NCBI GenBank assembly: GCA_934045905.1
Contig: OW203762.1
Coordinates: forward strand, 24,026,345 to 24,090,344
DNA: 64,000 nucleotides
Reading direction: 5' to 3'
Origin: Leuctra nigra
Lineage: Eukaryota; Arthropoda; Insecta; Plecoptera; Leuctridae
In this document: piece after piece, positions 12,525 to 25,665 of the stretch
How the letters are laid out: each line of letters begins with the position of its first letter
Numbering within the stretch: position 1 is the first letter of the stretch
The notes under the pieces: generated by a model
The model's input: only the letters and a program-made list of their open reading frames with translations
Databases searched by the model: none
What the model was told of the DNA's origin: nothing
Program-made: the position numbers and the translations under genes

Positions 12525-13829
12525 GAAAAGGAAAACGCTCTGTGTAACGCGTTGATGAGCGAGCACCGACCCGCGCAACATCGCCAATCGAGCACGATCC
12601 ATCTTTTCAATCAAAGATAACTAACTATACATCGTTACATGATTTTTATAGCAACTTTCCATAAACGTTCTGGAAACATTTAATAATAGGACAATGTGCC
12701 ATAAATTTGATAGGTACTTCTCCATCAATCTCTGTGAACAGATATTCAAAACACTTATAGTAGAAATAAGTATACATTTTTTACCGATTGGGCTGGAATA
12801 ATGTGTAAAATATGAGATTTTACATCTAGTCAAAACGTTGCTTCTAATATAACTGTGAAACACGATCAATATTAAAGAAAAAAAATGAAGTCATACTTAT
12901 ATATAATATAATATGCATCCCTTATGAATTGTATTATATTCCACACAGTAACGCGTTGATGAGCGAGCACCGACCCGCGCAACATCGCCAATCGAGCACG
13001 ATCCATCTTTTCAATCAAAGATAACTAACTATACATCGTTACATGATTTTTATAGCAACTTTCCATAAACGTTCTGGAAACATTTAATAATAGGACAATG
13101 TGCCATAAATTTGATAGGTACTTCTCCATCAATCTCTGTGAACAGATATTCAAAACACTTATAGTAGAAATAAGTATACATTTTTTACCGATTGGGCTGG
13201 AATAATGTGTAAAATATGAGATTTTACATCTAGTCAAAACGTTGCTTCTAATATAACTGTGAAACACGATCAATATTAAAGAAAAAAAATGAAGTCATAC
13301 TTATATATAATATAATATGCATCCCTTATGAATTGTATTATATTCCACACAGTCAACAAGTATATGTTTTTCATTGAAACTCAGAATAGCTATCTATAAC
13401 ACTTTGGTACATAAATAAAACAATCCGGAAAGCGGTGGAATTTCCCGATACACCATCAATTCTGACAGTTACAAACATTGAAAATGTCAATAAGTGCATA
13501 AGTTATCTAATGATTGGGCTGAAAACTAGTAAAATATGAGAAAATAATAGACTTAATGTTCATGCAAAATATGAACTTAATCGGAAGATTTTGATTTTCG
13601 ACCAATCGGGAGATAATTTTATTTTTGAACCAATCAAATGACAGCTCTCAAAAACTATACATGATTAAGTTAGAATGATATTAGTATGTGTGCAAAATTT
13701 CAGCTCGATCGAATGAAAATTGTGGCCTGTGCCGTCGGTCCAAACACACAAAAAAACACACACAAAAAAAAACAGAGAAAGTGTCCAAAAGTGCAGAATA
13801 GAGACGCTCGCTACGCTCGCTCAATAATT
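12525..13829 (+). mobile_element. AACGCGTT-family element, copy B, with 404-bp internal duplication
   Basis: Same left and right ends as copy A. Positions 12545-12948 are repeated essentially without change at 12949-13352, so the duplication is very recent or an assembly artefact. The two identical 82-codon minus-strand frames in it are by-products. Confidence 0.75.
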
Positions 13830-14509
13830 TTTAAAAATTATGGTACTCATATGTACAGAATAGAAATATACATTTTTTATTTTTTTTTATCTTTTCATAT
13901 GCATTGTTGAAAAATTTTAACAATGGAAAAATAGACCCATTTTTAAAAAATCATAACAATAACAGGAATGAAGATAGATTGATCAAATATTTTTTTAATT
14001 GTTTATAATGAAGTAACTTAGGGTATGAACCTCTAGAAAGAATGTGGGACTATTAGTTTTCATACAACAATTAACTAAGTTCAAATTTATTTTTTTTTAA
14101 TTAAAAATTATTATACAATAATATTATATTAAAAATTATCCAACAATGCAATAACAGTGATGGTGGTTCATACCCTGGTTTATAAAATTATAATTATTTT
14201 AAAAAAGAGAGTATCAAAATCGCTCAACTAGAAGTATTTATTTTATTTTTTTAAAGTTGCAATTATTTCCATGATTGATGTTTTGAGAAATGAGCAGTTA
14301 AACTTTGCCCAAGAACCACAAAATAGTGTACGCCTTCCTCACAAATTAATTATTAAAAAAAATTTAGTGGAGTTGTAACAAATTTGTTAATAGGAATAGT
14401 GAGCCTAATAATTATAGATAATTTGACATTAGTAATATTTTTTTTTCATAAAATTTAGTGTATGATAGTACCTTAAGAATGGCAATCTATATACTTTGGT
14501 ACATACAGC

Positions 14510-15221
14510 AAAACGGATTCAATTGTGCAGATGGAAAACAATCATTTCGATACTTCTCGTATAGAAATAAGACGTATCAAAGTGATATCCAACTGGTATC
14601 AGCATAGTATCATAGGCCTTTTCACTAGTATTTATATGGTATCGCAAGGTATCCACTAGTATCCTTCGAAAATTACGGGCACGTCTTTGCTAGTATCCCC
14701 GTGGTATCACCATAGAGGTTCTTTCCTCTATGGTATCACTTAATGATACGTCCAGGCTATCATAGCCACTTCGTATTGTATACGTATCCTGAAGGTATCT
14801 TACAAGTTACAAGTGACTACCAATGGATACCACCCAGATATGAAAGTGATACGTAACACTCTCAAGGTACATAGAAGATAGCCATTGACTGCTATTGTGA
14901 TACCAGTTCGCTATGATATAATTTACATATCCTTGATGTATTTTCTTGGTGTCCGCTTGACGATCCTGTCGATACATGTATGATACGTAATGGCTATTAC
15001 AAGTATCGAAAAGGTGGCTCAAACCTATCCTCAAGATACCTAGAATATAGCCATTGACTACCATTGTGATACCAGTTCGCTATGATATAATTTCCGTATC
15101 CTTGACGTATTTACTTGGTGTCCGCTTGACGATCATGTCGATACATGTGTGATATGTGATGGCTATTATAATTATTAGTATCGAAGAGGGGTCTCAAACC
15201 TATCCTCAAGGTACCTAGACG
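14510..15221. repeat. GTATC-rich repeat with two 170-bp tandem units
   Basis: Dense in GTATC/GATAC words. Units 14862-15029 and 15030-15203 share ATAGCCATTGACT, GTGATACCAGTTCGCTATGA and GTCCGCTTGACGATC. Confidence 0.7.
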
Positions 15222-17375
15222 AGGTACCAAAAGCGTCAAATGGAGTGACATCCAACATTCCACTTGCTTTTTGGGCGAATAACCGCATTAAAACGCGTAA
15301 ACATTCTTTGTCTGGGGCTAAAGAAAGAGAATCAAATACAAACCTACCAATGGAAAGGAATCAAATTCTGATTTTTGCAATTTGTTTTGAACAGTAAAAA
15401 AAGAGAACGAATGGTCTGTGGACGCGGTAACTAAAATTTGTTGCCTAATTTTGAGACGAAAAAATGTTGACTTTTTTTAAAAATCGAGCACTTACATTTT
15501 CTAATAATTTTTTTCCACGTAATTTCACGTCATAGGTACTCAGTTTTTTTAAATTTTATCTACATTTCTGTTTCAAATTGCCGAAATAAACTTTTAACAT
15601 AGTTTTTTTGGCCGCCAATTTGAGATTTTGAATCGCGGTCTCCGGATTCGAAATCACGAAAAAAAATCGAGTCAGATTTTGGAAATTCAGGTCTCTAACC
15701 CAAAATTTTATAGAATGCAACATAACGATTTTGAGGAAATAATTCTGAGGTACACCCTTCTAGCCGTCCTTCGTCTTGATCTCCGATCTGTTGATCTAGT
15801 AAAAAAGCGTTTAAATCCCTCAATTTGGTTAAATTACATCGCAAATAGACTGTACCTATCGCAAATGTATTCAGGATCAACAACTATTCTCCTAGGGAGT
15901 CCTGTCAAAAATGCCACGTTTCACACGAATTTGTCCGTTTTTCTATGACTTTTACAGGTGGGGAACTTACTTGTCTAATTGTCATTCCTTTCCACTCCAA
16001 AAGGCACCCATCGTACTCTGCACATTTGTCTGCGTCTTTCAAGCTACTGAGTTTTTTTTTAAATAATTTTTGAAGCATTTGTAGGAAAAAAAGTTCAATT
16101 CAAAATTTCCCCATTTTCTCGCAAACACACGTGAAAACAAAAAGACAAAATAATCGGCCGTAAAATGGCCGTCCCGATGCTTTTTTCCGGGGTCGATACG
16201 ATGAAAATTGTCACTTTTGCTTTTCTGGAAAACCTTATGCATTGGATCTTATGGACAATAAATTTGGCGGGAATCTTTTTTACGCTACCACATACAGACG
16301 AAAAGAGCTACCGAGCTCTGGTGTTCTCTTTTCGATTCCCCATAGTCCCCTCTAACTGATTACATGTTCAAAATATTCATTTCGTCTCGTAAAAGTACCA
16401 AAAGCGTCAAATGGAGTGGCATCCAAAATTCATCTTGCTTGATGGTCGATAACCGCGTTAATCACGGCCTGTGGATGAAATATTTAAATTCCGCTCGGTG
16501 CAAATTCTTTGTCTAGGTCTATAGAAAGAGAATAAATTGTCTGTGGACGCGGCAACTCAAAAATTTGACCAAATTTTGAGACGGAAAATGTTATATTTTT
16601 TTTAAATCGAGCACTTAAATTTTCTAGTATTTTTTTAAATTTTTTTCACGTAATTTCTCGACATATTCGGTACTCTGTTTTATAATTTTCTCTAAATTTC
16701 TTTCTCAAATAGCCAAAATAAACTTTTGACATCGTTTTTTTGGTCGCCATTTTGAAATTTTCAATCGCCGTCACCGTCTTCGAAATCTACGAAAAAAAAC
16801 AAGTCAGATTTTGGAAATTTAGGTCTTTACCCCAAAATTTGACAGAGTATGCAACATAACGATTTTGAGGAAATAATCCTTAGTTACCCCTACTAGCCGT
16901 CCTCCGTCTTGATCTCCGATCTGTTGATCTAGTAAAAAATGCGTTTAAATCCCTTAATTTCGTTAAATTACATCGCAAATAGACTGTACCTATCGCAAAT
17001 GTCTTCAGGATCAAATGTTTTCTTTGGATACTTGTCGAAATGTCACGTGTTCACACGAATTTAGCCGTTTTTCTAACTTAATTACTTTTCCAGGTGGAAA
17101 ACTTGTCTCATTTTCATTCCTTTCAATTCCAAAAGGCACCCATCGTAATCTGCACATTTTTCCGCGTCTTTCGTACTGGTCGTCTTTTTGAAATAATTTT
17201 CGAAGCATTTATTTTTGGAGGAAAACAGGTTCATTTCAAATTTGACCAATTTTCTCGCAAACACACATCAAAACAAAAACGACTAAAAATCGGACGTAAA
17301 ATGGTAGTCTCGATGCTTTTTTCCGGGGTCGATCCGATGAAAATTGACACGTTTGCTTTTTGAAAATTCATGGGT
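15222..17375. repeat. Two diverged tandem copies of a roughly 1.1-kb sequence
   Basis: 15222-16245 and 16394-17370 share, in order, GTACCAAAAGCGTCAAATGG, the ATCGAGCACTTA block, TCTTGATCTCCGATCTGTTG, CATCGCAAATAGACTGTACC, CCAAAAGGCACCCATCGTA and TCCGGGGTCGAT. They differ by many substitutions and small indels. Short frames occur in both but do not agree. Confidence 0.8.
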
Positions 17376-17687
17376 TTAGAAGTTAAAGTCTCACCCAGAC
17401 GGTTTACGTTTCGCGCGCCGTGCCGCGGTGGATAATGCGCAGGCGCACGCTACGATTAATAGATACCAACTTACCATATTTCACCCCACTTCGAATTGCA
17501 ATATCTCTTAATACTAAAGCGGCTGCTATATTCAATAATGAAACAAGTAAATACAAAAGAATATTAATTTTATTAAACCGCATGTTCTGAATTATTTATT
17601 CCAACTACCACTAATGCATAATCTGCCAATGCTAGTTGTAGGTATAAGTTTGCAGCAAAATCGGTGCCGTCAAGTCAATGCCAAAAT

Positions 17688-17902
17688 GCCGTCCTTCCTG
17701 ACTGGGGGTTTTTCGTGGTTTTCCCTCAGTCGAAAGGCAAATGCTGGGAAGGTACCCTACTTATTGGCCACGACCGCCTCCTTCCCACCTTCCATCCTTT
17801 CCTACTCTTCACCATCATCTCACAATCATCAACATAATCATTCATCCGTCGCCATTAGCCTCGCTGCAAAACAGTGCGACGTTAAGCCCCAGACAAAAAA
17901 AA
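17688..17902 (+). mobile_element. SINE-A copy lacking the tRNA head
   Basis: Begins in the body (GCCGTCCTTCCTGACTGG) and ends GTTAAGCCCCAGAC followed by A8, typical 5' truncation of a retrotransposed copy. Confidence 0.85.
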
Positions 17903-18718
17903 TCATCCATTCCCACCAAGTAACTTCATATAACAAGTCAATTTTCTGGTTTATTCTGTTTTTCAACTGTAGCTTCAAGAACGTCTAACTTTTTCCTATT
18001 CAACAAAAATGTTTGAAACTTGCACATATTAAATGTTGGTATGTTTTCTACAATTAGGTAAACATTTAATAGTACCCTACCTTTAATAGTTTTGATGTAG
18101 TGATTTCTGAAAATTGCACACATTACATTTGCATCTGCTTTCTATTAAGTGTGAAAGTTTCAGCTTTTTATCTGTTTTGTCGGAGTGACCTCACAAACAG
18201 GGGGATTTTTTTGCACCACCCGGTAGGTATCTATTTTTTACTCTAGTATTATAAAATGTTTGATAATAAGAAGATATTGCAATTTCTAAATCAAAATCCA
18301 TGTCATTGCGAGACGACACCCCCTCAGTTGTTTTATTGTTTCTATTATGCAAATAGCTCTTCAAGAGAGCCTTGGAAACAAAATTGACAGCTATCATTGT
18401 ACGATCAAAATATCATTAGTACACTTCTAATGAAGTACACTTGTTCAATCAATGATATCTGTTATAAATATTGTATATAATTTAATATTAATTTTGTAAT
18501 AAATATTACAAATATCATCAATAGAACCGAATATTGACAAACAATTACGGAGATCTTTTAGGGGATCTTATTTAAAATATCAAGTTTGTGACTGAAATTC
18601 AATAGTATTACAAATATGAAAAGTACATAGTTAACAAATAGCATATTATTTGTCATAAGCCGGGTATTTGTAATATAAGCGAACCTAAGCGACTCACTAT
18701 TATGAGTCACTTTCTTCT

Positions 18719-18965
18719 CCTTTTTTGTCTGGGGCTTAACGTCGCACTGTTTTGCAGCGAGGCTAATGGCGACGGATGAATGATTATGATGACGATTGGG
18801 AGATGATGGTGAAGAGTAGGAAAGGATGGAAGGTGGGAAGGAGGCGGTCGTGTCCTATTAGTAGGGTACCTTCCCAGCATTTGCATGTCGACTGAGGGAA
18901 TACCATGAAAAACCCCCAGTCAGGAAGGACGGCCGCGGGAATCGAACCCAGAGCGTTAACCAGCG
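18719..18965 (-). mobile_element. SINE-A copy with internal deletion in its head
   Basis: Reverse copy from poly-T at 18721. The head jumps from GGGAATCGAACCC to AGAGCGTTA, lacking the roughly 20 bp in between that full copies have. Confidence 0.85.
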
Positions 18966-20034
18966 TGATATTTGACAATATGTTACAACGTCGCACTTCT
19001 CTAGGCTAGCGGCAAATGTTTTCGATAAGGGTACTTTCGGACAGCTGTGCTAGAGAACGAACGGTTCCAGGTAGTCTTTAGGTGATACGCCGAGGTAGCG
19101 TTAGGTATTACGCCGGTACACCGATTTATAGCCAGATTGGCTTCTTGGTTTCTTGGTTTATCGTTTCCACTCCGCTTTACTAATGGATTATCTGAAAGAG
19201 AATAATATAGTCAAGATCTTCGAGACTATCAACGCGTTCACTAAGCTTTGTCCAAGTTATAATACAATTGAGGTTATATCATGTAAGCGATCGGTTATGT
19301 ACTTTCTCACATAATAATTTTACAGATATCTTTATTTGAGAGAACATTTACGCCCATATTACCTACTTAAAACAAAGCATCACTTCAACACTTTCATAAC
19401 AAGGTTTGTTTCACAGAATCATCTAAACTCTTCCTCAATAGTTTCAACACTAAATCTGTTGAACTTCTATTGTGTAACGAAAGAACATCCAATTAAGATG
19501 TAAGATGTAATTGTTTCCATTATTGAAATAAAATTTGTGTTAATTTGCGAATTTTCACTTTATGATTCAGATTGTTAATTATGTATTTTAATTTGGTGTG
19601 TTTTTCTTGATACAGTTAGGATGGTGTATCGTTTTGACTAAAAACCAAGCTCTTTAAATAATACCACATGCTTTATAAATGTGACTAGAGATTATGTTGA
19701 AGATATTTAAATAGTATTTAAATTCCCTCTTGTATAACTGTAAGCCGATACATTGTAAACCACACAAAGAGTATTAAAAGGGCGAAATAATAAATATGAT
19801 ATTTCAAAGCTCCACCGCCTGCAACCTCATCAATGTCTGTGGTGACATTCTTAAACTCTATAACACCTCCACAATCAGCTCAACTTCTTAATTTCACTCC
19901 CTCAGTCGACATGTTGAGCCCACACTAAAGACCCGGGTTCGATTCTCAACGGTAAAATAGTTGCACAATATCACACAGATGGACAGACGACTTTTCAACC
20001 TTAATCCAACTCGATTACAAAACATACATCAAGA

Positions 20035-20285
20035 CTGAAATAAGATATTTTCTTATTTTATTGACTGAATCGATTGGTGTATTTGGTCATGGTAATTCTA
20101 TAAATATAAAATGTAAGTGGGTTTAAAGATACTTCGTTATTTCTAACTGATTTTCTGTTCAAGATTGTAAGATAGTTATTATTTTATTGACTGAATTGAT
20201 TAGTCATTGGTCATAATTCAATAAATATAAAACGACGTGGGGTTAAACATACGCTTCATTTATTGCCAATTTACTGGACGAAAAT
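20035..20285 (+). repeat. Diverged 120-bp tandem duplication
   Basis: TTATTTTATTGACTGAAT and CTATAAATATAAAA in 20050-20110 recur at 20175-20235 with similar flanks. Confidence 0.45.
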
Positions 20286-21244
20286 GGAGTTGTTTTCAAT
20301 AGTTTATAACAGATTGAAGTTCAATAAACATGTTATCGATTGATAAAGTGCATTAGAGTGCATTAACTTGAATGAAAGTTGCATAACTAGTGTGCATGTG
20401 TCTAAATTTAGCTCTATTTTCCTAATTTGGGTCTCGCCTTTCACCTCTTTCACCATCATTGTGATATGGCAATGACTTTATATGACAGCTGCATGTAAAA
20501 CAGCAAGATGAATTTGTACGCACGGTATTTATTACATGACAGGGTAATTATATTATGGAAAAGGTAAAATATAAAATCATGTTATACCATACTATGTTTA
20601 TATACACTGGATATGTGTTAATTTATTGTGCTTGGTAATTATGATGATACCAGGTCATGGTATTCAGGGGGAGGGGGATCAGGTTCCCCCAGAATCTTCA
20701 CACTAATTTGAAGATAAATGGGCTGGAATCCGGAAGCGCGAGAAACGGAAATGCTTTCATTTATTGGAAATATGATCTCAATTAATTAATTCCAGCAATC
20801 ATGGATGCTAATTGATCAAGTCGTGAACCTGAACGGCTAATTGACTTCTAAGAATCATCATCTTATCACATTCAGCTGTATCTCAGAACATAACCTAAGA
20901 CAACATTAACCTACAAGTAGGTACAGATGGAGAAACCAAGGAGAAAACTATCATAATATTATATTAGAATGCAGTTTGTGCAATACCTGTACAGTGAGAT
21001 ACCTGAATATTTAACATCAGTTTCTTTACATGCAGTTATATTCTCTTTGATGAGGTTAAAATAACACAAATAATTTCAGAGTTCACCAGTTTATAATCAT
21101 TTAAAAATGGTGTTATGTTCATAAATATGTAAATTTTTATAAAATTATTTTCATATTCTTCAGAAATTAGTTAATTATGCCAGTCGGAAATATTTTAAAC
21201 ACAAGGATCAAAACAAAGTTATCGTTTTATTTTAACTGATCATA

Positions 21245-21308
21245 TCCCATTATTGTAGTCGTGCTTAACGTCACACTGTCCGTCAACTAGACTAATGACA
21301 ACGAATCA
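21245..21308 (-). mobile_element. Degenerate SINE-A 3' end
   Basis: GTGCTTAACGTCACACTGTC and ACTAATGACAACGAATCA match the reverse of the SINE-A tail with many changes. Confidence 0.4.
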
Positions 21309-21928
21309 GTACCCAGAGCTTTAAGCTTACGCCTGCTCCAAAGCTCCATTAGACTGATACGCCTGTATGAGATATGAAGAGCATGCAAATGCATTGCGTA
21401 ATGATTGACGGACGGCAAAGAAGCCCGAAGCTGAGTTTCTCTTTTTAATTAAGCATATTTAATAGATGTTCAATGATGTTTGGTTTCAATTAGGAAGACA
21501 ATTGCAAACTGTTTATAGTAATTATGTTGTATAATTTTTACCTTGGATTGATTTATTTTGTAAATAGTTGCTATATTCATACGAATTAAACAACAAATTA
21601 AATAAGCAGTGTATAAACTGCAAAGTCGTTGAGGTCAAATTTATTGAATCAAACACAATTTTGGTATTTAATGATTCTTCTCTCATGCCCCTTTAATTCT
21701 GCCTGTGGAATATAATTACGCCCACATGCAAATGAGCCCGATGACTTAGTCTACTTCTGCTATGGAGATTCAGATTGGTTGATGACAGTGAGGAGGTGTT
21801 TGCTGTTATTTTGGTGGTGTGCCAGAAGATCACGGTGAGAAAATCACCCATGAGGCGGGCGACGGAATTAGCTGAGAGGTCAAGACGAGCTGACATGATG
21901 ACCCATCTTCAGTACAAACTCAAGAGGA

Positions 21929-22051
21929 CAATTCTTGAGTTTTCACGTTTTGAAACCATTGTTCATTAGATAGAACTTGAAATAACTTTTTTTTAACGTT
22001 TTAAACAGTCAAAACATATACAGTTTCAAAACGTGAATCTCAAGAATTGGC
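21929..22051. repeat. 27-bp inverted repeat
   Basis: CAATTCTTGAG, TTTTCACGTTTTGAAAC near 21930-21957 is the reverse complement of 22024-22050 with one mismatch; loop about 67 bp. An open frame at 21775-21969 ends here but has no recognisable features. Confidence 0.55.
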
Positions 22052-24297
22052 CCCCAGAGTTCTCAAATCCTCAAATACAAAATAAAATATATAATTCTTA
22101 GGTATATACATCACTTTATGGCTGTCCTTTTTAAAAACGGTTGACCACTTGGATCCAGAGTACTATACAATTCAAATTATTGACGTTACAAATCTATTAT
22201 AAGCTAAAATAGGAATGCAGGATGGCAATTAATGATTTCAAAATAATGGAAACCATGTCTAAAATACTTAATCAAATAGAAATAAACTTCAAAAATGCAT
22301 TGAAGAACTTGGGAAAGTATACTTAAGTATATTTAATACTTTCGTATTTTTTTAAATTATTTTTAAGAAGCATTAAGATTCATTTCTGTACTTACGACAC
22401 ATTTGTTAACAGGAAAAAAATGAAATACATAGTATATTGGAACATACTTTGTTTAATTTTTACAGACTATGTAAATACTTTTGCCCTGTAATATTTTACC
22501 ATGAAACTTAATTAAACTTGTAGAAAAAGCTAACAATATCGAGTTATAAAGTTCAATGGTTAATAATCTGAAGCCATTGTTGTGCTTGCGATGTAATAGA
22601 CTGAGCATGAGTTGCTGATCTTTTCACTCTGACAGGTGCAAATAAACCCTAATTATTTGCAGGAGATCAAGGTGCGGTACATTTACTTATCAATAACACA
22701 ATTTTTCACAAGTTAAAAAAAACTCTTCGGCGATTTTAATGAATTAATTGAAATTGATTAAATTATTGTCTGAAAAACCTCGGAAAATTTCATCTTGATG
22801 TTAGAAACAATTCAACGTCACTTATCGGTCATTCAGAGCACTCAGTTCAAAAATCATATTTTTCCTTGAATTTAGTTTTTATATGTGTAATATTTCAGGT
22901 CCATCAGAGGAACGAAATGACCCGTACCACATCAACGACAGGAAGATAAAAATAAAAATCATAAATAAGTGCCAAAAAGTGTCAAAAGGAGAGGCAAAGA
23001 CATTGTAGGTAACTCCATGGTCAAATTCCATCATACACCTGTTTGTCAAATCAAACATAACCCCTCTTTTGATCTTATCACTTTTAAAACCATCAATCAC
23101 TAAGCCAAAAGCACGAATTGATCAAGCTACTGCTCCATGCTCCACATAATATTAATATCAATATCACTTGGAATGAATCTGAAGCAATACAGTAGCAGCA
23201 CCTACGATAAACGATGTGATGGGCGGTAGCACCTTGAGAACTCCTACCTTGATTCTTATGACTTTCTGGTGACGCCCGAACTAGCTGATAATGATTGCTA
23301 TTAGCAAGAACATCAATTAATACTTGCTGCTTATTGATGAATGATGATACAAGACAAGAGGACAGGTAGAATTTTCTTGAATTGTTGCGAGAAGCAGACA
23401 AAACATTTCGACATTGGTTTGAATTTATTTTGGAACGTTTTAATATTCTGACAAACTGAAATCCATTATTCGTGTATGTTGAAAATTTAAGTTTCGAAAT
23501 AACCTGTTTGTGTGATATTTTTCTAGCTTCTTTTCGAGATTCTTGTCTAAAAAAATGTAATTTTATTTATTTGTTCATTGACGGTGAAACAGGTAAAAAT
23601 GTTCATGTCACTAATTTCAGTATTAGTGTTCTCACCAATAGAAATAATTATTTCCTTCACATTCTCGTGTCAGCAAAGAGAAAGATAAAACAGAAGAAAC
23701 CAAAACCAGTTATCAGATCAGCTTGAGGGCTAAGAGTCGGTAAAGTAGTTGATCGGCGGCCCGCACCGCACGCTGCTGCCATCTAGCACCTAATCCTGGA
23801 AATAAATATGTTTAGTTCACCATGAAACCGCTGCGGACGCTGCTAGCATAATCGCGAAATTCAAACTTGTCTAAAGAACAATTCAATATTATAAACAGTG
23901 AAGATCAACATTCTTTTTCCAAAAGCTCCAAATAAATGGCTTCCATTTGATTATTAACTGAGCTGCGCCAAGCTACTAGATAATCTCAACACTTTTGAGA
24001 AATGGATTTCTGGTGGGAGCTTTTATAAATATTGTAAATTATAATATATTAAATTATTATTTCTCTTTATTCGTTTTGTTTGTTATTGAGAGAAAGTGAA
24101 CGAAGTCTATTTTGGACTATGCATTCTTATAGATCGTATGACAATGTCAATATAGTACATAGAAATCAACATTGTAATTTGTGGAGAAAGAATTCTCATG
24201 CTTATACCACGATGTATGTGCAAAACAAGTTTAATTTGTAATAAATATTTCAGTAGCCGAGGCAAAAACCATTTTGTTATAATGTCTTTGATGAGAC

Positions 24298-24470
24298 CAA
24301 ACTGGTCGCCATTAGCCTCGCACTGATTTTCGATACCGGAAAGTTCCCTGATAACTAAGCCACGACCATTTCCATCCCACCGTTTATATCCTTTTTTCGT
24401 GATAAGCTCCCAATAATCTTCATAAACATTCCAGAAGTTCTAGAACAGTGCTACGTTAAATTAAACAATT
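24298..24470 (+). mobile_element. Degenerate SINE-A remnant
   Basis: Recognisable pieces GTCGCCATTAGCCTCGC, AGCCACGACC and CAGTGCTACGTTAAA in partly rearranged order. Confidence 0.45.
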
Positions 24471-24844
24471 AAAATGAAAAGTGCTACTCCCATCATGATA
24501 AACACGTACGGAGTTGGTTCAACTCTATGCTGCTAATAAGGAGCTGGAGGAAGTATTGTCAAGTCACATGACAGACCACGTGACTGCACACCAGTACTGG
24601 CGTCTCAAGTCATGTTGGTTTGACCTTGACGGATAGATCTGCACTCGTGTGGGAGTGTGGTCGCTCATGTTCAAGTGACAGACGATAGTACAAGATACAT
24701 TCTTACGGAGCAGGCTGGCTCAGGCAACGCTCTGGGACTTGTACTCGGGAGGGTGTACACTTGGCTCATTCTTTAAATTAAATTTTATACCCGCAGCGAG
24801 AAAAGAAAATATACAATTTTTCACCAAAAAACAACTAATTATTT

Positions 24845-25665
24845 GAGCGAGCGAAGCGAGCGTCTCCTTTTGGCTCGTTTGGCACAGACCTGTTTTTTTT
24901 TTTTTTTTTTGTCTGCTAATAGCCGATACACAGGTTGCACCGTTTCAGCGATCGATCTAAAATTTTGCACACATGTAAAAACAACCTTCTCTGTTTGCAG
25001 ACCCTAATTTTTTTGAAATCCATTCATTGGTTAAAATTTAAATAAATATCTCCTGATAGGCTGAAAAATTAAAACGGTCTTTGATAATTCTGATCAAACT
25101 CATATTTTGGCTATACAGGTCAGAGTTTTTCTTCGATCGAGCTGAAATTTTGCACACATGTAAACCCAACCTTATATGTTTGCAGGCCCTAATTATATTT
25201 GAAATCCATTCATTGGTTAAAATTTAAATAAATGTCTCCTGATAGGCTGAAAAATGAAAACGGTTTCGATAATTCTGATCAAACTCATATTTTGCATGAT
25301 GATTAAGACCAACATTGTCTCTTATTTTACAAAATTTCATCCCAATCAGTTAAGAACATATGAACTTATTGACATTTTTAATATCTGTCAGTAATGAAGT
25401 ATCGAAAGTAATGTTTTCCAGTGCCACTTGAATTGATCTGATTTTGCTATATTTACCAGGGTGCTTAGATGCTATTTTCAAGTTTCGATGAAAAGCATAA
25501 TAATATACTTTTTTATTGATTGAGTGATCATATTTCAATTAAATATGGACCCATAATATATAATGTATGTTTTCTTTGCGTTGTGTACGCATTTCCGGTT
25601 CGAGAATTTGCACGTACCCGTGCTCGCTCATCAACGCGTTACACTGAGCGTTTTCCTAGTTAAAT
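24845..25665 (-). mobile_element. AACGCGTT-family element, reverse copy C
   Basis: On + it begins GAGCGAGCGAAGCGAGCGTC and ends GCTCGCTCATCAACGCGTTA, TTTTCCTAG, the reverse of copies A/B. Its middle contains two tandem units of about 180 bp (24945-25110, 25130-25290) with AATTTTGCACACATGTAAA. Confidence 0.65.

Larger units (their letters stand above)
18966..24297. other. Long intergenic stretch, mostly featureless
   Basis: Beyond the repeats listed at 20035, 21245 and 21929, only a box B-like CCCGGGTTCGATTCTC at 19931 and isolated short frames are visible. Confidence 0.45.

Noticed and set aside
12621..13273. Two identical 82-codon minus-strand frames
   Set aside because: Identical because the 404-bp block is duplicated; copy A at 11738-11926 does not preserve the frame.
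19900..19960. Box B-like CCCGGGTTCGATTCTC
   Set aside because: No matching box A at the right distance and no SINE body, so not called as an element.
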